Part shown: piece by piece, positions 9,072-16,076 of the stretch
How positions within the stretch are numbered: the first letter of the stretch is position 1
Layout of the letters: each line of letters begins with the position of its first letter
DNA from: Candidatus Polarisedimenticolaceae bacterium
GTDB taxonomy: Bacteria; Pseudomonadota; Gammaproteobacteria; Chromatiales; Chromatiaceae
Length of the DNA stretch: 64,000 bases
Reading direction: 5' to 3'
NCBI GenBank assembly: GCA_021648685.1
Contig: JAKISI010000002.1
Location: 1-64,000, forward strand
Program-made: the position numbers and the translations under genes
Notes under the pieces: model-generated
What the model was told of the DNA's origin: nothing
Seen by the model: the letters and a program-made list of their open reading frames with translations, nothing else
The model's database searches: none

Positions 9072-10283
9072 ATGGACAGATTTGGATATTATGCGTACAA
9101 GCGCGCTCTAAAATTTGCTGCGACCCTCCCTCTAACCACCAAGAAGATAATGATGAACCAGATTGCTAACACTTTGAAAGTGCTCTCTTTGGCGCTGCTT
9201 CTACCTTTGAGCAGCGTCATGGCGGAAGATGCTGCCTGGCCCATGTTTCTGCTCAATCCGCAGCACGATGCCCAGCCAGCCTCCAACCTGGCACCGCCAC
9301 TGGATCTGCTGTGGGAGCTGGATGTCGGGGATCTGCTCTACGCCTCTCCTGCCGTCGCTTCCGGCAAGGTCTTTATTGGCTCGCTCTCGGGTATCTTCTA
9401 TGCCGTAGACCAAGAGACAGGCGAACCGGTGTGGAACTTTGAAACCGCCGACGAGATATCATCCTCTGCTGCGGTTGATAATGGTAAGGTCTACTTTGGC
9501 AGCAAGGATGGCACTCTCTACTGCCTGGATGCCGCCACGGGCAAACTGATCTGGGAGTACAAGACCCAGGGCAAAATCGTCAACTCCCCCACGCTGAAGG
9601 ACGGCGTGCTCTACTTCGGTTCGAATGATATGAGCATCTACGCCATCAGTGCAGAAGATGGCGGCTTTATCTGGTCGACCCCCCTGGCTGAAAAGCCCGC
9701 CAGCTCGCGAGGCATCTACGCCTCTCCCGCCGTGGGCCATGGGCTGGTCTATGTAACGCGCAAGGCCTTCAAGGTCTATGCACTGGATGCCAAAAACGGG
9801 GAGGTTGTATGGGAGTTCAAGACTCGCTCAGCCAACTATGCTTCACCTGTGCTCAGCGGCAACACCCTCTATATTGGTGGCTATGATCGCAACCTCTATG
9901 CGCTGGATGCAAAGAGTGGCAAAGTCCACTGGCAGGCAACCGTAGATGAGTGGATCTATGCCTCACCCATCCCATTTCAGGATAGCGTACTGGTGAGTGC
10001 CAAAGATGGCGTACTGAGCTCGTTTGACAGCGCCACGGGCAAGCTGCGCTGGTCGCAGGATCTGCGCGCCCCCATCAGCTCAACCCCGGCAGTAACCCAG
10101 GGCGGCATCGCCTTTGTGGCCAATGAGTATGGTGAGCTGACCGCAATTGATGTGAAAAATGGCCAGCCTATCTGGCAGGAGACACTGCCAGATGACGGGT
10201 TCCACTCCTCCCCGGCCATCGTGGGTGATCGACTCTACATCGGCACCATGAACGGCTATCTGATGGCGTGGGGGCAGAGGTAG
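9072..10283 (+). CDS. Exported PQQ-type beta-propeller protein
   Basis: A 403-aa protein made of about seven to eight tandem blades with the pattern YASPAV...VYFGS.DG.LYALDA.TGK..W, typical of PQQ-binding-like and BamB-type propellers. The ATG at 9072 has GAGGG 8 bases upstream. An internal ATG at 9150 would give a more ordinary 25-residue signal peptide ending at VMA, so the first 26 residues may not be translated. No PQQ or quinoprotein active-site residues were identified; a scaffold or electron-transfer partner role is more likely than an enzyme. It is followed 5 bp later by the octaheme cytochrome gene. Confidence 0.85.
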   Translation: MDRFGYYAYKRALKFAATLPLTTKKIMMNQIANTLKVLSLALLLPLSSVMAEDAAWPMFLLNPQHDAQPASNLAPPLDLLWELDVGDLLYASPAVASGKVFIGSLSGIFYAVDQETGEPVWNFETADEISSSAAVDNGKVYFGSKDGTLYCLDAATGKLIWEYKTQGKIVNSPTLKDGVLYFGSNDMSIYAISAEDGGFIWSTPLAEKPASSRGIYASPAVGHGLVYVTRKAFKVYALDAKNGEVVWEFKTRSANYASPVLSGNTLYIGGYDRNLYALDAKSGKVHWQATVDEWIYASPIPFQDSVLVSAKDGVLSSFDSATGKLRWSQDLRAPISSTPAVTQGGIAFVANEYGELTAIDVKNGQPIWQETLPDDGFHSSPAIVGDRLYIGTMNGYLMAWGQR

Positions 10284-10288
10284 AGATC

Positions 10289-11242
10289 ATGAATAGCAAC
10301 GTGCTGAGGTTTTTGCTGGGGCTGCTGCTCACCTTTGGAATGGCCACCCTGGCGGTGGCAGATGAGGATCTGACGATCAATCCTCATTGGTCCACGACCA
10401 AAGATAAGTGCCTCTCATGCCACGAACATATTCCTGAGAGAGGCGAGCAGTTAAACCTGCGTTATGGTGATGATATAAACAGGCTCTGCAACCGTTGCCA
10501 CTTCGAGATATCCAAAGATAAATACATCCATGCCAGCGGCATGATTGCCCCGCAGACGATGCTGGACAAGATGCCAGAGGAGTTTCTCTCCGGGCTGGAT
10601 GATGAGGGCCGCATCACCTGCGCTGTCTGTCATGATATGACCTATCAGTGCCTCAGCGAAGAGTTTGGACGTAAAAAAGATAACCTCCTGTTTCACCGCG
10701 GAGCGCCCTTCGAAAAACGCACCGATCTCTGTTACAACTGCCATGAACCCTCGGCCTACAAAAAGATGAACCCGCATGATCAGATCAATGATGAGGGTGA
10801 GCTGAACACCGACATCTGCACCTACTGCCATGCCATCCTGCCGGATCGTCGAAATGCCAAAAGCATTGCAGATGTTAAGTTCAAATTTGATAATTTTGAC
10901 ATGCTCTGCCTGCGCTGCCACACAGATGATGCCTATGCCGTGGGCTGTGTGATTGGTTATGAGAAAGATGGCAGCCCCAGGTACCATGCCGGACGACCCG
11001 ATGAGGGGATGTCAGTCCGGATCGAGGCAAACCAGGGGGGAGCCATCCTGCCGCTGGATCTGGTCACGGGCAAGATCTTCTGCGGCACCTGCCATAACCC
11101 GCATGAGCTTGGGGTGCAGCGACGCAGCGAAGCGGATGCGGGTGCTGACTCTCACAAGCTTTTGAGGATCAGCCAGACAAACTCCGGGATCTGCCTTGGC
11201 TGCCATGATGCCAAGGAGATCAAACAGTTCCAACTGCCGTAA
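10289..11242 (+). CDS. Octaheme c-type cytochrome
   Basis: A 317-aa exported protein with eight CxxCH motifs (CLSCH, CNRCH, CAVCH, CYNCH, CTYCH, CLRCH, CGTCH, CLGCH) spread between about residues 41 and 310. The spacing is that of the doubled-CxxCH class. The ATG at 10289 follows GAGG at 10277-10280 by 8 bases; the earlier in-frame GTG at 10268 lies inside the preceding gene. The signal peptide ends near AVADE. Catalytic motifs of hydroxylamine or tetrathionate reductases were not seen, so an electron-transfer role is favoured. It lies between two propeller genes in a tight operon. Confidence 0.87.
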   Translation: MNSNVLRFLLGLLLTFGMATLAVADEDLTINPHWSTTKDKCLSCHEHIPERGEQLNLRYGDDINRLCNRCHFEISKDKYIHASGMIAPQTMLDKMPEEFLSGLDDEGRITCAVCHDMTYQCLSEEFGRKKDNLLFHRGAPFEKRTDLCYNCHEPSAYKKMNPHDQINDEGELNTDICTYCHAILPDRRNAKSIADVKFKFDNFDMLCLRCHTDDAYAVGCVIGYEKDGSPRYHAGRPDEGMSVRIEANQGGAILPLDLVTGKIFCGTCHNPHELGVQRRSEADAGADSHKLLRISQTNSGICLGCHDAKEIKQFQLP

Positions 11243-11252
11243 GACAGTCTCT

Positions 11253-12242
11253 ATGATGCAACTTTTTACTGCCCCCTCCTGGCTCTGCCTCCAACGGAGT
11301 GCATGGTTGATCCTGTTGGCAGCTCTGTGGCTCCCTGTCCAACAGATCAATGCTGCGGCCCCTGCCAGTGAGCTGCTCCCGGTCGAACAGGTTCGGGTCA
11401 TTGAAGGTGGCGACAAACTTGGCCTGCGCCACCCGAGCAATGTCTGGATGAGCTCAGACCATCGCATCCTGGTATTGGACGGGGTCTCAAACCGGGTTGT
11501 CATCTACAGCTATGAGGGAGAATTCCAGCGCAGCTTTGGCCAGGGTGGCAGCGCAAAAGCGGAACTCAACCGCCCGCTGGGCATGACCCTCGATGCCAGC
11601 GATAATGTGTATATCGCCGACTCCGGCAATGCCCGTATCCAGATCTACCGCCCGGATGGTCAACATCTCGATCAGATCAAACTGCCTCAAAGTGAGAAAC
11701 TGAAGCGACCTGACCCCACCGATGTTGCCATCGACAACCAGCGCCAGCTGCTCTATGTGGTGGATAACGAAAACCACCAGGTGCTCGTCTATAGCCTGAA
11801 AGAGAGAAGATTCATCCACACAGTGGGCGGGATGAGCCATAAGGAAGATGGCTTCCGCTGGCCCTTCTCCCTCTATATCGACGCCGCCGGCAAGCTCTAT
11901 GTCGTCGATGTGATCAACGCCAGAGTACGCACCATCCTGCCGAAGAAAGATGGCTTTGAGCTTGGCCATGATATTGGCCGTTGGGGCGTCGAGAAGGGGG
12001 AGCTGTTCCGTCCCAAAGGGGTGGCGGTCAACGCCAAGGGGCAGATATTTATCAGCGACTCCTACCTCGGCGTCATTCAGATGTTCGACAAAAAAGGGCG
12101 CTTCCAGGCCGTGCTCAGCGATGGCCGGGGCAAGGTAAAACAGTTCACCACCCCGACCCGGCTCTATTTCGATGACAAAGGTCTTCTCTACGTGGTGGAG
12201 ATGTTTGCCAACCGTATTGGCGTCTACCGCATCAAACCATGA
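11253..12242 (+). CDS. Exported NHL-repeat beta-propeller protein
   Basis: A protein of about 330 aa. The start at ATG 11253 (or 11256) lies just after the cytochrome stop codon. The signal peptide is long, ending near NAAAPAS. About six NHL blades follow, with repeats such as LNRPLGMTLDASDNVYIADS and FRPKGVAVNAKGQIFISDS. NHL propellers are protein-binding platforms. Together with the PQQ-type propeller, it brackets the octaheme cytochrome. Its stop overlaps the start of the giant cytochrome (ATGA), which indicates coupled translation and probably fixed stoichiometry. Confidence 0.86.
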   Translation: MMQLFTAPSWLCLQRSAWLILLAALWLPVQQINAAAPASELLPVEQVRVIEGGDKLGLRHPSNVWMSSDHRILVLDGVSNRVVIYSYEGEFQRSFGQGGSAKAELNRPLGMTLDASDNVYIADSGNARIQIYRPDGQHLDQIKLPQSEKLKRPDPTDVAIDNQRQLLYVVDNENHQVLVYSLKERRFIHTVGGMSHKEDGFRWPFSLYIDAAGKLYVVDVINARVRTILPKKDGFELGHDIGRWGVEKGELFRPKGVAVNAKGQIFISDSYLGVIQMFDKKGRFQAVLSDGRGKVKQFTTPTRLYFDDKGLLYVVEMFANRIGVYRIKP

Positions 12243-15200
12243 AGCCGCTGAGACTGATCGGGTTTTTCCTGCTGTTCCCCCTGCTGCTGGCCTCCACGGC
12301 GGCTGTTGCGGCTCCTTCAGACAAGCAACCCAATGCATCAAAAGAGTGCGCCATGTGCCATCTGCGCTGGGTTGATGATTTTGATGGCAGCCATGCAGCA
12401 GACTACCTGCTCGATTTTACGGAAGAGAAGGTCGTGGCTGAGGAGATGATGTGCTACAGCTGCCACGATGGTTCAATCATGGACTCCCGCCTGCGAGTGT
12501 GGGAGACCAACCTCCACAAAGAGGGAACCGACCCCTCCAGCAAGATCACCATTCCAGAGACCTTTCCACTCAATTCAAAAGGGCAGTTGACCTGCGCAAC
12601 CTGTCACTCGGCACACGGTGTTGATTCAACGACTGATATGGGGTCGACCATCTTCCTGCGGGTGCCCAATGTCAACTCATCCATGTGCCGTCAATGCCAC
12701 AGTGACAAGGATGACGGTGTGGCAGCGGGCAAGCATCCGGTCGATGTTGTGTTTGATGAGTTCCCGCAAAAGATCCTCGATTTTGGCGGTAAGACCGGCA
12801 GAGACGAGAGCGGCAAAAAGCGCACGGTGATCTGTGAAAGCTGCCACAATCCGCATGGCAGCACCAACGATCACTTTCTGGTGATTCCAAACAGCCAGCA
12901 GGGGGTGACCCACTCCGCGCTGTGCGAAACCTGCCACGGTGTCTCGCCCGACATTCAAAGCACGGATGAGCTGCGGCGCTTTTCGCACCCGGTGGATGTG
13001 GACATCATTGAAGAGGCAAAACTGCCAGAGAGGTGGGATAACGGTGAAAAACCACAGTTGGGCGAAGGCCGGGTCATCAACTGCCGTACCTGTCACTCAC
13101 CGCACAATGGCACCCGGGATAACCACCTGCTGGTATCGAGCAACCAGCAGAGCAAACTCTGCCTGACCTGTCACACCTCGAAGAAAAAGCTGCTGAAGAG
13201 CAAGCATGACCTGTCGGCCAGCTTCCCCGATGAGAAGAACTCGGCAGGGCGGAGTGCGGCAGAGGCCGGCCCCTGCTTCTCCTGCCATTTTATGCATAAA
13301 GGGCAGGGGCCAAAGATGTGGGCGCGGGATATCAGCGGGGAGACGATAGAGGATCTCTGCAAAAGCTGCCACGACAAAGAGAAGGTGGCAGAACATGCCC
13401 TGACCGGCGCACACAGCCATCCGGTAGAGGTTCCCCCCTCCCGAAATATCGATGTGGGCAAGCTCCCGCTCTATGGCAAGCAGAGCGAGAAGCGCGCCGA
13501 TGGTAATGTGACCTGCGCCTCTTGCCACGACCCCCATGTCTGGTCTGTACTATCAGATGACAGGGGGAGTAAAGAGGCCGCAGGCGATGGCAGTAACAGC
13601 TTCCTGCGCCGGATTGCCGCACCCAATGGCGACCTCTGCCAAAGCTGTCATCAGGACAAAAAGCGCATCGCAAAAACCAAACACGATCTGAATATCAGCG
13701 CGCCGAATGAAAAAAATTCCCGGCAGCAGACAGCAGGAGAGTCCGGAGTCTGCGGCGCATGCCATACGCCACATAATGCCAGGGCGGATAAGCTCTGGAA
13801 CAGGCCGCTGGGTGCAGGCGAGGAGTATATCGAACGCCTCTGTACCTCATGTCATGCCAAAACGGGCATGGCCGCAGACAAGACAACTGGCAAGGAGAGC
13901 CACCCCATTGGGGTCAAACCAAAAGAGAGCGGCAATCTGCCGCTGTTTACAGCAGCTGGAAAAAAGAGTGCTCGTGGCAATCTCTCTTGCGGCACCTGCC
14001 ATGATCTTCATCGTTGGGCCCCAGAGAGCAATGAGCGTGGTGGCCGTAAGGTAGAGGGTGATGGCCGCAACAGCTTTCTGAGAGAACCCGCCTCGCCGGA
14101 GAGTGAGCTCTGCCGCACCTGTCATGCTGAAAAGTCGACCCTGCTGGGCAGCAAGCATGATATGCATGTGACCTCTCCAAAAGCCCGTAACAACCAGGCT
14201 CAAACTGTTGAGCAGAGTGGCGTCTGCGGCATCTGCCATGTGCCGCACAATGCCGAAGGCAAACGGCTCTGGGCCATGCGACCACGCGAATCGCAAGACC
14301 CCTATGAGGCGCTCTGTCTCTCATGCCATGCAAAGGGTGGAATGGCTGAAAAGAAGACAACTGGTCCCATTTCCCATCCGCTGGGCAAGCAGCCCAAGAT
14401 GCAGCCAGAGTTCAAAGGCAAGCTGCCGCTGTTCGACAAAGAGGGCAGGCGGGATGACCATGCCGGCATGGTCTCTTGCCCCACCTGTCATAATGCGCAC
14501 CAGTGGGATCCCCTGGCTACCGAAGGGCGGGCGTCTCGTGGCAAAGGGCTGGAGGGTGACCGGAACAACAGTTTTTTGCGGGTGCCATACGATGAGAATG
14601 CCACCCTCTGTTCCGCCTGTCATACAGATAACGCACTGGTTGTTGATACCGATCATGATTTGCGTATTACCGCCCCGGATGCAGTTAACCTGAGCCATGA
14701 AACGGTAGCGGAGGCGGGCGTCTGTAGCGCCTGCCATCGGGTGCACAATGCCTGGGGTAACCGCCTGTGGGCGCGAGGGGTTGGCGCAGGCAGCAATCGG
14801 AACCAGGCGTTATGTACAGGCTGCCATGCCCGGCGCAAGGAGGCGAGTAGAAAGGTGATCGGCGAGCCGTCCCACCCCATGAAACGGGTTGCAGATGCGC
14901 GGCCTACACTGCGTAAAGAGGCGCGTAAATTCTACAGAAAAAAACGCAAGGATGAAGCAAAACCGAAGGAGAAGGAGGAGGCGAAGCTGCCGCTCTTTAC
15001 GAAAGATGGTGAGCAGTCAATAAACGGTGATGTGGTCTGCTCAACCTGTCATAACGTGCATCGCTGGGATCCTGAAAAGCCGGAGAGAGGGCCAGGCAAA
15101 AAAACAGAAGGCGATGCCGGCAACAGCTTTCTGCGCAAATCGAATCTGGATGGCCCCAAGTTGTGTGTCACCTGTCATGCCACCAAAGGCTATGTCGTGG

Positions 15201-15925
15201 GCACGGATCATGACCTCTCCATCACCAACCCCGATGCCAAAAACGGTCTGAACCAGACGGTGGCAGAGAGTGGAATCTGTAGCCCGTGCCATGTCCCACA
15301 TGGCGCTATCGGTGAAGGCTATCTGCTATGGGCAAGAGAAGAGGGGGAGGGGAGCAATCTGCATCAGGAGCGGATCTGCCTGAGTTGTCATCAAAAAGGC
15401 GAGGCAGGGGAGAAGAAGATTGTGGAGGACTTCTCTCATCCACAATCGGTAATCGTCCCCGAGCTGCACCGTCCGGGCAGCAGCAAATATGCGCCGGTCT
15501 ACAATGCAGAGGGGCAGAAGGTCAATGCGGGGCTGATTGCCTGCCCAACCTGCCATAACCCGCATCAATGGACCTCAAGCAGAAAGGGCACAGGGCCGGG
15601 GAAAGAGGTGGAAGGCAACAACAGAAACAGTTTTCTGCGATTTCGGAGTTCAGGGAATATCTGTAGAAACTGCCATGGTATCGACAGCTTGCAGCGCTAT
15701 AAATATTATCACCTGGATGACATCAGAACCTCAGACAGGGCGACCCGAAGCAGGGCGCCGGCAGGTTCCAGAACCAGGCCGCAAGCAAAAGAGGGCGCGC
15801 CAGCAAGTAGAGCAAGCCGGTCTGTGTTACGGGAGGGGGATGAGCGCAAACGTCCCAGCATGTCAGAGCGTCGCCGGGCGCTTATGGAACGACGGTATCA
15901 AAAAGAGATGGGTACCGCTCCATAA
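12239..15925 (+). CDS. Giant 28-heme c-type cytochrome with tandem tetraheme repeats
   Basis: A 1228-aa exported protein with a signal peptide of about 25 residues. I count 28 CxxCH motifs, the first near residue 37 and the last near residue 1143. From the second motif on, they fall into a four-heme repeat. Each unit has a CxxCH followed by SHP, a CxTCH followed by H.W, a conserved EGD..NSFLR, a CxTCH followed by a DHDL box, and a CxxCHxPHNA followed by LWAR. The C-terminal tail of about 60 residues is very basic (Arg-rich) with no heme. No lipobox, sortase signal or membrane anchor is seen. Multiheme proteins of this size usually carry electrons across or beyond the outer membrane; that role here is inference. 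Confidence 0.88.
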   Translation: MKPLRLIGFFLLFPLLLASTAAVAAPSDKQPNASKECAMCHLRWVDDFDGSHAADYLLDFTEEKVVAEEMMCYSCHDGSIMDSRLRVWETNLHKEGTDPSSKITIPETFPLNSKGQLTCATCHSAHGVDSTTDMGSTIFLRVPNVNSSMCRQCHSDKDDGVAAGKHPVDVVFDEFPQKILDFGGKTGRDESGKKRTVICESCHNPHGSTNDHFLVIPNSQQGVTHSALCETCHGVSPDIQSTDELRRFSHPVDVDIIEEAKLPERWDNGEKPQLGEGRVINCRTCHSPHNGTRDNHLLVSSNQQSKLCLTCHTSKKKLLKSKHDLSASFPDEKNSAGRSAAEAGPCFSCHFMHKGQGPKMWARDISGETIEDLCKSCHDKEKVAEHALTGAHSHPVEVPPSRNIDVGKLPLYGKQSEKRADGNVTCASCHDPHVWSVLSDDRGSKEAAGDGSNSFLRRIAAPNGDLCQSCHQDKKRIAKTKHDLNISAPNEKNSRQQTAGESGVCGACHTPHNARADKLWNRPLGAGEEYIERLCTSCHAKTGMAADKTTGKESHPIGVKPKESGNLPLFTAAGKKSARGNLSCGTCHDLHRWAPESNERGGRKVEGDGRNSFLREPASPESELCRTCHAEKSTLLGSKHDMHVTSPKARNNQAQTVEQSGVCGICHVPHNAEGKRLWAMRPRESQDPYEALCLSCHAKGGMAEKKTTGPISHPLGKQPKMQPEFKGKLPLFDKEGRRDDHAGMVSCPTCHNAHQWDPLATEGRASRGKGLEGDRNNSFLRVPYDENATLCSACHTDNALVVDTDHDLRITAPDAVNLSHETVAEAGVCSACHRVHNAWGNRLWARGVGAGSNRNQALCTGCHARRKEASRKVIGEPSHPMKRVADARPTLRKEARKFYRKKRKDEAKPKEKEEAKLPLFTKDGEQSINGDVVCSTCHNVHRWDPEKPERGPGKKTEGDAGNSFLRKSNLDGPKLCVTCHATKGYVVGTDHDLSITNPDAKNGLNQTVAESGICSPCHVPHGAIGEGYLLWAREEGEGSNLHQERICLSCHQKGEAGEKKIVEDFSHPQSVIVPELHRPGSSKYAPVYNAEGQKVNAGLIACPTCHNPHQWTSSRKGTGPGKEVEGNNRNSFLRFRSSGNICRNCHGIDSLQRYKYYHLDDIRTSDRATRSRAPAGSRTRPQAKEGAPASRASRSVLREGDERKRPSMSERRRALMERRYQKEMGTAP
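12452..15690 (+). repeat. Coding tandem repeat: four-heme module of about 150-190 aa
   Basis: Successive module starts, taken at equivalent CxxCH motifs, lie near 12452, 12920, 13357, 13840, 14311, 14813 and 15374. Periods are about 467, 437, 483, 471, 502 and 561 bp. The last full module is lengthened by a Lys/Glu-rich insert near 14900-14990, and the final one lacks its fourth heme. The modules are clearly homologous but diverged, so they are old duplications and not a fresh expansion. Confidence 0.8.
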
Positions 15926-16001
15926 CGCTGGTCTTTTTGAAAACCACTTGCCGGGATGGCTCCCTGTTGTTGTAAGATGGCTCAAACAGGAGAGAAAGCG
16001 A

Positions 16002-16076
16002 ATGGAAGAAGTGTTACTTTATCCTGAAAACAGCAGCAGGTTTCAACGGCTCTTTTTAGGGTTATACGATGCCTGA
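16002..16076 (+). CDS. Possible 24-residue leader peptide coupled to the Wzz gene
   Basis: A short frame starts at ATG 16002, about 8 to 10 bases after AGGAGA, and ends at TGA 16074-16076. The stop overlaps the start of the polysaccharide co-polymerase gene at 16069 by 8 bp. The peptide begins MEEVLLYPEN and has no recognisable domain. The overlap could couple translation of the large gene to the short one. It may equally be chance, since the Wzz start has no strong ribosome site of its own. Confidence 0.3.
   Translation: MEEVLLYPENSSRFQRLFLGLYDA

Noticed and set aside
11487-12341. Minus-strand frame of 284 codons opposite the NHL propeller gene
   Set aside because: Antisense to a repeat-rich gene; the open frame follows from the codon pattern of the repeats.
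12452-15690. CRISPR-like regular repeats
   Set aside because: The regularity comes from coding heme modules of about 470 bp; there are no short direct repeats with unique spacers and no cas genes.
8269-15925. Known dissimilatory reductase or hydroxylamine oxidoreductase locus
   Set aside because: No catalytic heme motif variant such as CxxCK, no tyrosine crosslink motif and no molybdopterin subunit was seen.
15537-16076. Plus-strand frame of 179 codons overlapping the end of the 28-heme gene
   Set aside because: Its first 390 bases are an alternative frame of the cytochrome. Only the last 24 codons lie outside and are listed separately as a weak leader candidate.
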